In this document: in pieces, positions 19,368 to 27,622 of the stretch | Numbering within the stretch: the stretch's first letter is position 1 | How the letters are laid out: each line of letters starts with the position of its first letter | Program-made: the position numbers and the translations under genes | NCBI GenBank assembly: GCA_934320645.1 | Contig: CAKRFP010000002.1 | Location: 84,876 to 148,875 of the forward strand | Direction of reading: 5' to 3' | Source: an uncultured Bariatricus sp. | GTDB taxonomy: Bacteria > Bacillota > Clostridia > Lachnospirales > Lachnospiraceae | Length of the DNA stretch: 64,000 nt | The notes under the pieces: model-generated | Database searches by the model: none | Told to the model about the DNA's origin: nothing | The model's input: the letters and a program-made list of their open reading frames with translations, nothing else

Positions 19368-19407
19368 ATCGGTCTTACTATCATAAGAAAAGTAAGATCG
19401 ATTTTTT
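19368..19407 (+). terminator. Terminator of the FeoA-family gene
   Basis: A 12-bp stem ATCGGTCTTACT/AGTAAGATCGAT (one G.T pair) followed by a T-rich tail. Confidence 0.85.
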
Positions 19408-19462
19408 GCGTATACGGTGAGCCAACCAATCTGATTTTATAAAGTTTTCACAGATTAACGGA

Positions 19463-19491
19463 TTGTTTTCAAATGCAATTGACGATATAAT
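19463..19491 (+). promoter_or_regulatory. Promoter of the Trp-repeat membrane protein
   Basis: TTGTTT (19463-19468), 17-bp spacer, TATAAT (19486-19491). An in-frame ATG overlapping this -35 box is therefore not the start. Confidence 0.65.
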
Positions 19492-19594
19492 ACCTTTATA
19501 TAACGATATCAGGGTCAGGAATCCGGCAGAAGATTACCGGCAGCAGTCAGATCCTGAGATTCGAAAAAATACAAGCGCGAAAGAGGGAAAATGG

Positions 19595-20437
19595 ATGTTA
19601 GAGATTATTTGTCTGATATGGCTTTGGCGTGTGAATGGAAAACACGCGATAGAAAGAGGACAGAATCCGAAAAAGTACCGTGCACTTACGTTAGGACTGT
19701 GGTTTGGTCTGGAATTTATCGGTACTTTTGTCGGAGTTGAACTGATGCAGATTTTAAATTTGGGAGATAATGCAATTTACGGCGCATATGCTCTTGGAAT
19801 CATTGGAGCTGCGATTGGTGGTTTTGTTTCCTACTGGCTTGCAAAAAAAGCACCGATGGGGAACTACAGACCGGAAGACCAGCCAAATGCATGGAATCAG
19901 AACGGTTGGAACAATCAGCAAAATGGCTGGAATCAGGATCAGAACAGCTGGAATAATCAGCAAAATGGCTGGAATAATCAGTCAAATGGCTGGAATCAGG
20001 AGCAGAACGGTTGGGAAAATCAGCAGAATGACTGGAACAGGAATCAGAACAGTTGGAATAACCAGTCAAATGGCTGGAATCAGAACCAGAATGGACAGAA
20101 CAACTGGAATCAAAATGCATGGGGACAGCCGCAGCAGGAGCCGGATTGTCTTTTTGCACCGGCGACCATCCGTATTATCGAAGAAGAGGGTGGATATTCT
20201 GGTGGACAGGATGCATTTTTCTTAAATGGAAGACCAATCTGTTCTCTGCAACCGGGAAGTGAATACACTTTTACGACTTATGCAAAGAAGAATGTACTGA
20301 CGATTGGCAGACCGACACCAAATCCGGCAAATGAGACCAATGTGCTCAAGTTTATTGCGGGAGAAAGAGGTCAGATTGAGATTCATGCATGTGCAGGAAG
20401 GCTGCTTCCGGAGAAATTCAGCAATTATACAGCATAG
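19595..20437 (+). CDS. Membrane protein with Trp/Asn/Gln heptad repeat
   Basis: 280 aa, not a family I recognise. Residues 1-13 and about 31-85 are hydrophobic, with probably three membrane spans. Residues 99-176 are a low-complexity tract built almost only of W, N, Q, G and S, with a strict seven-residue period: tryptophans at 105, 112, 119, 126, 133, 140, 147, 154 and 161 (unit of the type WNNQQNG). The last 100 residues form a compact beta-rich domain (FAPATIRIIEEEGG...). ATG 19595 has AGAGGG 7 nt upstream and lies about 100 nt below the promoter. The repeat may mediate assembly or carbohydrate contact; this is inference. Confidence 0.75.
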   Translation: MLEIICLIWLWRVNGKHAIERGQNPKKYRALTLGLWFGLEFIGTFVGVELMQILNLGDNAIYGAYALGIIGAAIGGFVSYWLAKKAPMGNYRPEDQPNAWNQNGWNNQQNGWNQDQNSWNNQQNGWNNQSNGWNQEQNGWENQQNDWNRNQNSWNNQSNGWNQNQNGQNNWNQNAWGQPQQEPDCLFAPATIRIIEEEGGYSGGQDAFFLNGRPICSLQPGSEYTFTTYAKKNVLTIGRPTPNPANETNVLKFIAGERGQIEIHACAGRLLPEKFSNYTA

Positions 20438-20466
20438 GAATATTTTTAAATTTTACCGCATACACT
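20438..20466 (+). promoter_or_regulatory. Sigma-E-type sporulation promoter of yqfC
   Basis: GAATATT (20438-20444), 14-bp spacer, CATACACT (20459-20466). This fits the sigma-E consensus KMATATT-N14-CATACANT at every defined position. In Bacillus, yqfC-yqfD belong to the sigma-E regulon. It begins directly after the stop codon of the preceding gene. Confidence 0.8.
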
Positions 20467-20492
20467 GTCAACAAAACGGTATATGCGGCAAT

Positions 20493-20780
20493 ATGAGACA
20501 GAAATCCGAACAAGAAGACGGGACACGAAAGTATCGCATGGCAGATGCGGCAAATATGCCGAAGGATGTGGTACTGGGTGTCCCGATTCTGACTCTTACA
20601 GGGCGTTATGAAGTGAATATAGAGAATTACCGTGGGATTTTGGAATATACAGAGCAGCTGATTCGCGTAAATGTACGCAGCGGTCAGATCCGTATTACAG
20701 GGAAATCGCTGGAGATCGACTACTATACGACAACCGACATGAAAATTACCGGAAACGTGGAGAAGATTGAGTATTCTTAG
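20493..20780 (+). CDS. yqfC: Sporulation protein YqfC (YabP/YqfC family)
   Basis: 95 aa, the usual length. The segment MPKDVVLGVPILTLTGRYEV and the middle IENYRGILEYTEQLIRV are typical of the YabP/YqfC family, small mother-cell sporulation proteins of unresolved biochemical role. ATG 20493 is chosen to match the family's length; its ribosome site is weak, and an internal ATG at 20538 would still keep the domain. A sigma-E-type promoter lies just upstream, and yqfD follows after 15 nt, as in Bacillus. Confidence 0.9.
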   Translation: MRQKSEQEDGTRKYRMADAANMPKDVVLGVPILTLTGRYEVNIENYRGILEYTEQLIRVNVRSGQIRITGKSLEIDYYTTTDMKITGNVEKIEYS

Positions 20781-20795
20781 GAAGGGATGACGAAG

Positions 20796-22046
20796 ATGCT
20801 GCGATATATTCTGAATAATCTTGCCGGATACCTACGCATCAGAGTCGAAGGATATTCACCGGAACGGTTTTTAAATCTCTGCTGTTATCATGGAATTTTT
20901 CTCTGGAATCTGCGCCCGGTAAAAGGGGCGTATGAGATGAATATCCGAGTTCGGGATTTTCGTAGACTGCGGCCACTGATCAGAAAGAGCAGGGCGAAGG
21001 TGCGGATCACCCAGAAGAGGGGAGTTCCATTCTTTTTACATAAATATCGCAGGCGGAAGCTTTTTTTTGCAGGGGCTGCGGTCGCAGTCTGCCTGATTTT
21101 TTTCCTTTCCTCTTTTATATGGAGGATTCAGATTGATGGAAACCTTGCGAGGACAGATGAGGTTCTGCTGTCTTTTCTGGCGGAGAAGGGAGTTGGCTGC
21201 GGGATTGTGAAAAAGAAAGTGGACTGTGACCGGATTGAAAAAGATCTCCGTCAGGAATATGATGACATCATCTGGGTTTCCGCCTATGTGCATGGAAGCT
21301 GTCTGAAGATCAAAGTTAAGGAGAATCCGGACAGAAAGGAACTGCAGAAAGAAACAGCGTCAGAAGTGCCGACAGATATTGTGGCGGAATCAGACGGAGT
21401 GATCCAGAAGATCGTCACGCGAAAAGGGGTTCCACTTGTGCAAGAAGGCAGCGAAGTAAAAAAAGGGGATGTCCTGGTAAGCGGGATTGTGGAAGTGAAG
21501 AATGATTCGGATGAGGTGACGGGCTATCAGTATCAGGTATCTGATGCGGATATAACAGCGCAGACGACCATAGAATATACGGACGTACTTGCAGAAAAGC
21601 ATCTGGTATGGAAGGATACCGGAAAGAAAACCTGGCGGCTATGGATCGAGACACCGGGAAAGCTTTATCTTCTGGGAAGACAGAAGATTCCGTATTCTGA
21701 AGATAATGTTTTATCGCGCAGGTACACGCTGTATCTGGAGGAACATTTTCCATTTCCGGTTTCGGTCTGGATTGAGCAGAGTAAAGAATGTAGAAAAGAA
21801 GAGATTTCCTATGCAGATAAGGAAGCCAGAGAAATTCTGACCTATGATTTTGAGAAGTTTTGCGGCCGATTAGAGAAAAAAGGGGTTCAAATTTCAGAGA
21901 ATGATGTTAAAATATACAGAGAGACTGACCAGTATTTGTCAAAGGGAACGCTGGTTTTATCCGGACCGTTCGGAACCATGCAGAAAGGAACGGTACATGA
22001 GCTGCAGCAGGCAGAAGTAGAAAATACACAGCAGGAAGGAAACTGA
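20796..22046 (+). CDS. yqfD: Sporulation protein YqfD
   Basis: 416 aa, of the family paired with YqfC in endospore formers. A basic N-terminal region (about 1-85) is followed by one membrane span at about 88-108 (FFAGAAVAVCLIFFLSSF) and a long extracytoplasmic part with a conserved GVPLVQEGSEVKKGDVLVSG lipoyl/biotinyl-like turn. Required for sporulation in Bacillus under sigma-E; mechanism unknown. ATG 20796 is preferred to 20787 because GGAAGGG is then 9 nt away. phoH begins 3 nt after the stop, so sporulation and rRNA-maturation genes share one transcript. Confidence 0.9.
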   Translation: MLRYILNNLAGYLRIRVEGYSPERFLNLCCYHGIFLWNLRPVKGAYEMNIRVRDFRRLRPLIRKSRAKVRITQKRGVPFFLHKYRRRKLFFAGAAVAVCLIFFLSSFIWRIQIDGNLARTDEVLLSFLAEKGVGCGIVKKKVDCDRIEKDLRQEYDDIIWVSAYVHGSCLKIKVKENPDRKELQKETASEVPTDIVAESDGVIQKIVTRKGVPLVQEGSEVKKGDVLVSGIVEVKNDSDEVTGYQYQVSDADITAQTTIEYTDVLAEKHLVWKDTGKKTWRLWIETPGKLYLLGRQKIPYSEDNVLSRRYTLYLEEHFPFPVSVWIEQSKECRKEEISYADKEAREILTYDFEKFCGRLEKKGVQISENDVKIYRETDQYLSKGTLVLSGPFGTMQKGTVHELQQAEVENTQQEGN

Positions 22047-22049
22047 TTT

Positions 22050-23057
22050 ATGGGAATTCTTGAAACCATGATAGACATACCGGCTGAACATGAGAAAAAT
22101 GTGTTTGGCCAGTTTGATATATTTGCAAAGAAAATTGAGCGGACCTTACATGTCACGCTGATCGCGAGGGATGGGAAGGTGAAAGTTCTCGGAGAAGAAA
22201 AGAATGTGGAGCGGGCAAAACAGGTATTGTCCCAGCTTACCGAACTTTCCAGACGGGGGAACACGATTCAGGAGCAGAATGTAGACTATGCTCTGTCGCT
22301 CACAATGGAAGACAGCGAGGAAGATATTCTGACGATTGACAAAGATCTGATCTGCCATACGCTTCAGGGAAAGCCAATCAAACCAAAGACGCTTGGACAG
22401 AAGAAATATGTGGATGCGATCCGGGAAAAGATGATCACCTTTGGTCTTGGACCTGCCGGAACCGGTAAGACTTATCTGGCGATGGCAATGGCGATCACTG
22501 CATTTAAACGCAACGAAGTAGGGCGTATTATTCTGACGCGTCCGGCGATCGAGGCAGGAGAGAAGCTTGGATTTCTGCCGGGTGATCTGCAGAGCAAGAT
22601 CGATCCGTATTTAAGACCGCTTTACGATGCACTCTATCAAATCATGGGTGCGGAAAGTTTTATCAAGAACTCAGAGAAAGGTCTGATCGAGGTTGCCCCT
22701 CTTGCCTATATGCGAGGAAGAACCCTTGATAATGCTTTTATCATACTGGATGAAGCGCAGAATACCACACCGGCTCAGATGAAGATGTTTTTGACCCGTA
22801 TCGGCTTTGGCTCCAAAGTTGTGATCACCGGAGACTCCACACAGAAGGATCTTCCGGCAGGACAGACATCGGGACTGGATGTGGCAGTGAGCGTCGTAAA
22901 GAATCTGGAAGACATTTCCATCTGCCGTCTGACCAGCCGGGATGTTGTCAGACATCCGTTGGTACAGCGAATTGTAAAAGCATATGAGGAATATGAGCAG
23001 AAACAGGAACAGAAGAAATCCCACAGCAGGGACAGAAAGAAACGAGGAACAAGATGA
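22050..23057 (+). CDS. phoH: PhoH-family ATPase
   Basis: 335 aa. An N-terminal KH-like region (about 1-100) precedes the PhoH ATPase domain with Walker A GPAGTGKT at 134-141 and Walker B FIILDEAQN. PhoH/YbeZ proteins are cytosolic RNA-linked ATPases thought to work with the neighbouring YbeY in ribosomal RNA processing. The basic tail KQEQKKSHSRDRKKRGTR is likely to bind nucleic acid. It overlaps ybeY by 4 nt (ATGA), which implies coupled translation. Confidence 0.94.
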   Translation: MGILETMIDIPAEHEKNVFGQFDIFAKKIERTLHVTLIARDGKVKVLGEEKNVERAKQVLSQLTELSRRGNTIQEQNVDYALSLTMEDSEEDILTIDKDLICHTLQGKPIKPKTLGQKKYVDAIREKMITFGLGPAGTGKTYLAMAMAITAFKRNEVGRIILTRPAIEAGEKLGFLPGDLQSKIDPYLRPLYDALYQIMGAESFIKNSEKGLIEVAPLAYMRGRTLDNAFIILDEAQNTTPAQMKMFLTRIGFGSKVVITGDSTQKDLPAGQTSGLDVAVSVVKNLEDISICRLTSRDVVRHPLVQRIVKAYEEYEQKQEQKKSHSRDRKKRGTR

Positions 23058-23548
23058 GATTATTTTTAGAGGATGAGGGAGCATTAGATTTAAAGCTGCC
23101 TTATGAAGAACTGGCAACAAAGGTAGCAGATGCAGTTCTGGATTATGAGAAATGTCCATATGAGGCACAGGTAGAACTTCTTCTTACGATGAATGAAGAG
23201 ATCCGGCAGATGAACCGGGAATTCCGGGGGATTGACCGTGCAACGGATGTCCTGTCATTTCCGATGACAGAATTTCCGACACCTGCAGATTATGCATATC
23301 TGGATACAGATGACAGTTCCTTTGATCCGGAGACAGGAGAACTGATGCTCGGCAATATCGTGATTTCCAAGGAGCGTGCGAAAGAGCAGGCAGAAGAGTA
23401 TGGACACTCTGTGGAGCGGGAATTTGCTTTCCTTATTGCACACAGTATGTTACACTTGTTAGGTTATGACCACATGGAAGACGAAGAACGGCTTGTGATG
23501 GAGAAGAAGCAGCGGGAAGTTCTGGAGATGCTGGGAATTACAAGATAG
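23054..23548 (+). CDS. ybeY: rRNA maturation endoribonuclease YbeY
   Basis: 164 aa. A zinc-dependent single-strand RNase for 16S rRNA 3'-end maturation and ribosome quality control. The zinc motif H130-x3-H134-x5-H140 is intact in HSMLHLLGYDH, and the conserved RATDVLSFPM lies at about 62-71. It shares a 4-nt overlap with phoH. In many Firmicutes dgkA/cdd/era follow here; in this window a SpoVB-like flippase follows instead. Confidence 0.97.
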   Translation: MRLFLEDEGALDLKLPYEELATKVADAVLDYEKCPYEAQVELLLTMNEEIRQMNREFRGIDRATDVLSFPMTEFPTPADYAYLDTDDSSFDPETGELMLGNIVISKERAKEQAEEYGHSVEREFAFLIAHSMLHLLGYDHMEDEERLVMEKKQREVLEMLGITR

Positions 23549-23571
23549 ATAAGAGTATGAGGTTTTAATGT

Positions 23572-25242
23572 ATGGGTAAAAAGAAAAAATCAAAGGGCGG
23601 CAGTTTTCTGATGCAGGGAAGTATCCTTGCGGCAGCTGGTATTATCACAAAGATCATCGGGGCAGTATACCGGATTCCGATGCTCAATATTATGGGGCTT
23701 AAAGGACAGGGCTATTATGATATGGCATTTCAGGTGTATTCTATTGCTCTGATTATTTCGTCTTACAGCCTGCCAGTTGCAGTATCGAAGCTGGTGTCGC
23801 TTAAAATGGCGGCAGGAGAGCGGAAAAATGCATTCAGGGTGTTAAAAGCATCGCTGATCATAGCTACGATATCCGGCGTCCTGATCATGGTGATCGTATT
23901 TTTTGGGGCAGAAGCGATCGCCCAGTATCTGATGGGGGCGAAGATGAGCTGTTACTCCTTAAAAGTACTTGCCCCGGGCCTTCTGATCTGTGCGATCATG
24001 GCAGTATTCCGCGGCTATTTCCAGGGAATGGGAACCATGATCCCGACTGCAATTTCACAGATCATTGAACAGCTTCTCAATGCCATTGTCAGCGTTGTGG
24101 GTGCAGCAGTCCTTCTGGAAAATGGAAAGCAGATGGCTAAGGTGCAGGGCAACAACCTTTTAGGTCCTGCCTATTCAGCAGCGGGTGGTACACTTGGTAC
24201 CGTAGCCGGTGCGCTGATCGGTCTGTTATTCCTTCTGTTCTGCTATGTGGCATTCCGCAAGCCGATGATGCGGCAGATGAAGCGGGATACTTCGAAAGAA
24301 CTGGATGATTACCGGTCGATTTTCAAGATTTTGCTCCTGACGATCGCGCCGATCATTTTGAGTACAACGATTTACAATATTGCAAATGTCATTGACAGTG
24401 CTATGTTCAACAAGATCATGGGGGCGCAGGGAACCAGTGAGGCAGTCTGCGCAGAGCTCCTTGGTAAATTAGGGCAGTATTACACCTTGTTTAATGTACC
24501 GCTTGCGGTTGCGAGTGCACTTGGATCTTCGGTGATTCCGGGACTTGTAAGTGCGGCTGAGAATAGAGATAAAAGACTGTTACATAACCGGATCTATACG
24601 GTTATCCGCTATACCATGCTGATCGCAATCCCGAGTGCATTCGGATTCTTTGCACTTGGTCAGCCGATCATGGACTTTTTATGGCCGAGTGTGGACAATG
24701 TGACACAGGGGATCATGCTGAAAATCGGAGCCATTTCTCTGGTATTCTATTCCCTCTCAACCGTTACCAACACGGTACTTCAGGGACTGGACCGCATGAT
24801 GGAACCGGTAAAAAATGCAACCGTATCCCTGGTACTACATATTGTATCTCTGTTTATTATGCTTGTTATGTTCAAATGGGGTATTTATGCACTGATCGGA
24901 AGTAAGATTGTGTTCTCTTTATGCATGTGTATCATGAATGCACATGATATCCGTGAAGCATGTGGATATCTTCAGGAGAGCCGCAAGACCTTCATCATTC
25001 CGTCCATTGCCGGAGCAGTGATGGCAATCTGGGCATGGGCAGTACATTTCGTACTTGACACCTTCATCGGAGGAAGAATCGCAACCCTGATCGCCCTCAT
25101 CGTGGCAGTAGCGGTATACGCAGTCGTTCTCCTCAAAATGGGCGGCATGACCGAAAAAGAACTCCTCGACATGCCAAAAGGCCACCAAATCGTAGCTGTA
25201 TGCAAAAAATGCCACCTGTTAAAAGATCGCAGATACTACTAA
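23572..25242 (+). CDS. Polysaccharide/lipid flippase, SpoVB/MurJ-like
   Basis: 556 aa, an integral membrane protein with about 14 hydrophobic spans of the MOP superfamily (MATE/MVF fold). The N-terminus GSFLMQGSILAAAGIITKII and the GLKGQGYYDMAFQVYSIALI segment are typical of stage V sporulation protein B and related lipid II or teichoic precursor flippases. Its position after yqfC-yqfD-phoH-ybeY, below a sigma-E-type promoter, favours a role in spore cortex precursor export. A vegetative MurJ-type role remains possible. ATG 23572 lies 23 nt after ybeY with GAGG upstream. Confidence 0.85.
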   Translation: MGKKKKSKGGSFLMQGSILAAAGIITKIIGAVYRIPMLNIMGLKGQGYYDMAFQVYSIALIISSYSLPVAVSKLVSLKMAAGERKNAFRVLKASLIIATISGVLIMVIVFFGAEAIAQYLMGAKMSCYSLKVLAPGLLICAIMAVFRGYFQGMGTMIPTAISQIIEQLLNAIVSVVGAAVLLENGKQMAKVQGNNLLGPAYSAAGGTLGTVAGALIGLLFLLFCYVAFRKPMMRQMKRDTSKELDDYRSIFKILLLTIAPIILSTTIYNIANVIDSAMFNKIMGAQGTSEAVCAELLGKLGQYYTLFNVPLAVASALGSSVIPGLVSAAENRDKRLLHNRIYTVIRYTMLIAIPSAFGFFALGQPIMDFLWPSVDNVTQGIMLKIGAISLVFYSLSTVTNTVLQGLDRMMEPVKNATVSLVLHIVSLFIMLVMFKWGIYALIGSKIVFSLCMCIMNAHDIREACGYLQESRKTFIIPSIAGAVMAIWAWAVHFVLDTFIGGRIATLIALIVAVAVYAVVLLKMGGMTEKELLDMPKGHQIVAVCKKCHLLKDRRYY

Positions 25243-25284
25243 AACTACGGTACGAATCCTACAAAGTTACAGGAAAACTTTTAT

Positions 25285-25503
25285 CATTGTTTGGGAAAAT
25301 CGATAACCTTGAGCGCCAAATTCTCGGAAAATAGTGTGGAAAATTCACTTATTGTGCAATGGAAACGAAAATCAAAAATCGTGGAAGCCATTGCTGAACA
25401 CGATTTTCGCCCTAAGAGGTTCGTTGGAATGCCTTGCACAATGGAATTTGCAACACTATTTTCCGAGAATTTGGTGTCACAGCCTAAAAATTTCCCCACA
25501 ATG
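25285..25503. repeat. Inverted-repeat element, copy 2 (opposite orientation)
   Basis: The core on the minus strand (25441-25352) is about 84% identical to 12718-12806, sharing CCTCTTAGGGCG and the inner duplex TTGTGCAA/TTGCACAA (25352-25359 / 25434-25441). The hairpin 25375-25383 / 25399-25407 keeps 9 pairs although two differ from copy 1 (CG and GC pairs in place of TA and AT). The arms 25316-25337 and 25453-25474 pair perfectly over 22 bp with a sequence unlike copy 1, and an imperfect outer pairing (CATTGT...GGGAAA with its complement) extends to 25285 and 25503. It fills the 312-bp gap between the flippase and the next gene; there is no plausible gene inside. Confidence 0.85.
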
Positions 25504-25554
25504 AATAAAACCCCTAAACCAGACCAATACTTGTAGAAAAAGGAGTTGTTCCTT

Positions 25555-25917
25555 ATGGAAACAAGATATCACATTGGTCTTTTCGCAGGAGTCCTTCTGA
25601 TCCTTGCCCTCCTGTCTTATGCGTACTACGCAGACTACAATTACAGGAAAGAACTTGCAAGGACAGAGCAGACACAGCAAAATAAAACAGAACGGACAGT
25701 CACAACCCAGGGCGGTGCGCACAAAGAAGAAGTGTACTATCTGAAGAACCGCAACGGGTATGTGATCGTTTATCTGGACGATCAGACAAGCGTTTACGAA
25801 TATACCAATATCCGCGTGGAGGAACTTCCGGAAAACCTGCAGGAAGAGATCCGGGCGGGCAAGACGCTGGAAGGGAAAGACAAGCTTTATGGATTCCTGG
25901 AGAATTATTCCAGCTGA
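25555..25917 (+). CDS. Membrane-anchored protein with BofC-like C-terminus
   Basis: 120 aa. One N-terminal membrane span (about 8-25, IGLFAGVLLILALLSYAYYA) is followed by a Gln/Thr-rich linker. A C-terminal domain of about 60 residues (VYYLKNRNGYVIVYLDD...ELPENLQEEIRAGKTLEGKD) resembles the C-terminal domain of BofC, an intermembrane sporulation checkpoint regulator of sigma-K processing in Bacillus. The match is by pattern only and the N-terminal BofC domain is absent, so function is tentative. AAAGGAG precedes ATG 25555 by 10 nt. It sits just downstream of repeat copy 2. Confidence 0.6.
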   Translation: METRYHIGLFAGVLLILALLSYAYYADYNYRKELARTEQTQQNKTERTVTTQGGAHKEEVYYLKNRNGYVIVYLDDQTSVYEYTNIRVEELPENLQEEIRAGKTLEGKDKLYGFLENYSS

Positions 25918-26046
25918 TTTAAGCTGATGAAAAAAGAATATGCTGAGGCACATTCCTGCGTTCGGCTGGTAACAAGCGAAGCATATAATAACAGAAAATA
26001 AAATAGACAGATTATATAAAACCAAAAGAAAGGACAAAAGAGAAAA

Positions 26047-26268
26047 ATGGAAGCAGCAAAGATTGACCGCATTAACGAATTATACAGAAAATCAAAGGCA
26101 GAAGGACTGACAGAGGCAGAAAAGAAAGAACAGCAGATCCTCAGACGGGAATACATTGATGCGTTCAAGAGAGATCTCCGTGGACAGCTGAACAACATTT
26201 CAATCAAGGAGAAGGACGGTTCCATCACAAATCTGGGTGAAAAGTATGGACAGAAAAAAGGAAATTAG
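26047..26268 (+). CDS. DUF896 (YnzC-like) small protein
   Basis: 73 aa, one short helical hairpin plus tail, with the family core KIDRINELYRKSKAEGLTEA and EKKEQQILRREYIDAFKRDL. DUF896 proteins are widespread small cytosolic proteins in Firmicutes; some are tied to the SOS response in Bacillus, but the molecular role is unknown. GAAAGG lies upstream of ATG 26047. The last 23 nt overlap the start of the downstream cyclo-ligase, indicating coupled translation. Confidence 0.88.
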   Translation: MEAAKIDRINELYRKSKAEGLTEAEKKEQQILRREYIDAFKRDLRGQLNNISIKEKDGSITNLGEKYGQKKGN

Positions 26269-26803
26269 GTCGAAGATTCTGAAAATGAGACAGGCACTTC
26301 CCAAAGAAGAGGTTCGAGAAAAGAGCCTGCGGATCATGGAGCGCATTGAAGAGACAGAAGCATTTCAAAAGGCCGATAACCTTCTTGCGTACATCGATTT
26401 CCGGGGAGAGGTGGCAACAGGATCATTGATTGAAAAGGCATGGAAGCTTGGAAAAAAGGTCTACGTGCCTCGGGTTGCAGGAAAAGAGATGGAATTTTAT
26501 CAGATCCGGTCTTTTGAGGACCTGGAAAAAGGAGCTTATGGTATCCTGGAGCCAAAAAAGGAGTGCCCTGCCTATGAAACAGGAAAAGAAAAAGATACTC
26601 TGGCGATTTTGCCGGGAAGTGTTTTTGATAAAAAAAAGAACCGTGTCGGCTATGGCGGTGGATTTTATGACCGCTATTTTGAGAACCGGAGGGAGATCTG
26701 CCGGATCGCAGTTGCGTATGAGATGCAGATTGTAGAAGAAATTGAGACCGAAGAATTTGATCTTCCGGCAGATTATGTTGCGACGGAAGAACGGTTCTGG
26801 TAG
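26246..26803 (+). CDS. 5-formyltetrahydrofolate cyclo-ligase
   Basis: 185 aa. Converts 5-formyl-THF to 5,10-methenyl-THF with ATP, returning stored folate to C1 metabolism (compare fhs at 5.4 kb). The motif PGSVFDKKKNRVGYGGGFYDR is the ATP/substrate-binding signature; the N-terminal R-K-x-RSKILKMRQAL basic helix is typical. ATG 26246 lies inside the DUF896 gene (23-nt overlap); the upstream GTG 26237 has no better ribosome site. The gene ends before a long hairpin shared with the convergent luxS. Confidence 0.93.
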   Translation: MDRKKEIRSKILKMRQALPKEEVREKSLRIMERIEETEAFQKADNLLAYIDFRGEVATGSLIEKAWKLGKKVYVPRVAGKEMEFYQIRSFEDLEKGAYGILEPKKECPAYETGKEKDTLAILPGSVFDKKKNRVGYGGGFYDRYFENRREICRIAVAYEMQIVEEIETEEFDLPADYVATEERFW

Positions 26804-26811
26804 GATGGTAG

Positions 26812-26873
26812 AAATGGGAGCAAAACATACCGTACATTTGATAAAATATGCATGGTGTGTTTTGCTCCCATTT
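26812..26873. terminator. Bidirectional terminator between the cyclo-ligase gene and luxS
   Basis: A very long stem: AAATGGGAGCAAAACATACC on the left pairs with its near-complement ending TTTTGCTCCCATTT on the right, with A/T-rich flanks both ways. Confidence 0.85.
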
Positions 26874-26893
26874 ATTTTAGAAGCTGTTAAATT

Positions 26894-27373
26894 TTATTCC
26901 GGATAAACCAGCTGCTTTTCCGTAATATTTTCCAGAACTTCGGTCAGATATCTTTTTGCCATGTAATTTGCCATCGGAAGGTTCATGTCCAGATAGTTTC
27001 CGCAGTCTTTTGCGGCAGCTCCCGGCACATCACCCTTGAAGTCGGCGATAAAGGTAAACATTTCTTTCATCAGCGGAACGATCTCTTTTGACTCGTAATC
27101 GCCCACAAGAAGAAGATAGAAGCCGGTACGACATCCCATTGGACCAAAGTAGAGTGTCTTTGATGCATATTCTTTGTGGTTGCGGAGGAAAGTAGCTCCG
27201 AGATGTTCAATGGTGTGAACCTCTGCCGTGTTCATGACCGGTTCTTCGTTCGGGTTGGTCATGCGGATGTCAAAAGTTGTGATGACCTGCTCGCCTGCAA
27301 GATCCTTACGTGAAACATAAAGCCCTGGAACAAGTTTCAGATGGTCTATTGTGAAACTGGTAATTTTTTCCAT
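26894..27373 (-). CDS. luxS: S-ribosylhomocysteine lyase LuxS
   Basis: 159 aa. A metal-dependent enzyme of the activated methyl cycle: splits S-ribosylhomocysteine to homocysteine and DPD, the precursor of autoinducer AI-2. Metal ligands H53 and H57 with catalytic E56 (HTIEH), and C124 in KDCGNY; catalytic C81 in GPMGCRTGF. All are intact. A monocistronic minus-strand unit with a near-consensus promoter (27473-27445) and AAGGAG before the ATG. No pfs or metabolic methyl-cycle gene is adjacent. Confidence 0.97.
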   Translation of the reverse strand: MEKITSFTIDHLKLVPGLYVSRKDLAGEQVITTFDIRMTNPNEEPVMNTAEVHTIEHLGATFLRNHKEYASKTLYFGPMGCRTGFYLLLVGDYESKEIVPLMKEMFTFIADFKGDVPGAAAKDCGNYLDMNLPMANYMAKRYLTEVLENITEKQLVYPE

Positions 27374-27444
27374 GATAAATATCTCCTTTTTTGAACTACA
27401 TTTATTAGGTTACTGCTTATAGCTTATAGATGAACAGTAATTTT

Positions 27445-27473
27445 ATTATAGCTGTCATAAAGTAGAATAACAA
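27445..27473 (-). promoter_or_regulatory. luxS promoter
   Basis: Minus strand: TTGTTA (27473-27468), 17-bp spacer, TATAAT (27450-27445). The predicted leader is about 65 nt. Confidence 0.75.
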
Positions 27474-27622
27474 GCCTTTTGGTGGAAGAAAGATGGAAAA
27501 TATGCTATAATTGATGACGGTCATACCTTGAGCGAATGGCGGTGTATAGAGGTGTTGTAGTACATTTTATGTCAGCCACGGATGGAATAATATTTATATG
27601 GATAACAGGAGGCAGGGAAAAG

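Noticed and set aside
19889..20122. The 21-nt periodic DNA as a CRISPR or satellite array
   Set aside because: There are no spacers, the units diverge at third codon positions, and the frame is kept: it is a protein repeat.
25284..25536. Open frames on both strands within inverted-repeat copy 2
   Set aside because: The two peptides resemble each other only because the DNA is self-complementary; no ribosome site and no such frame in copy 1.
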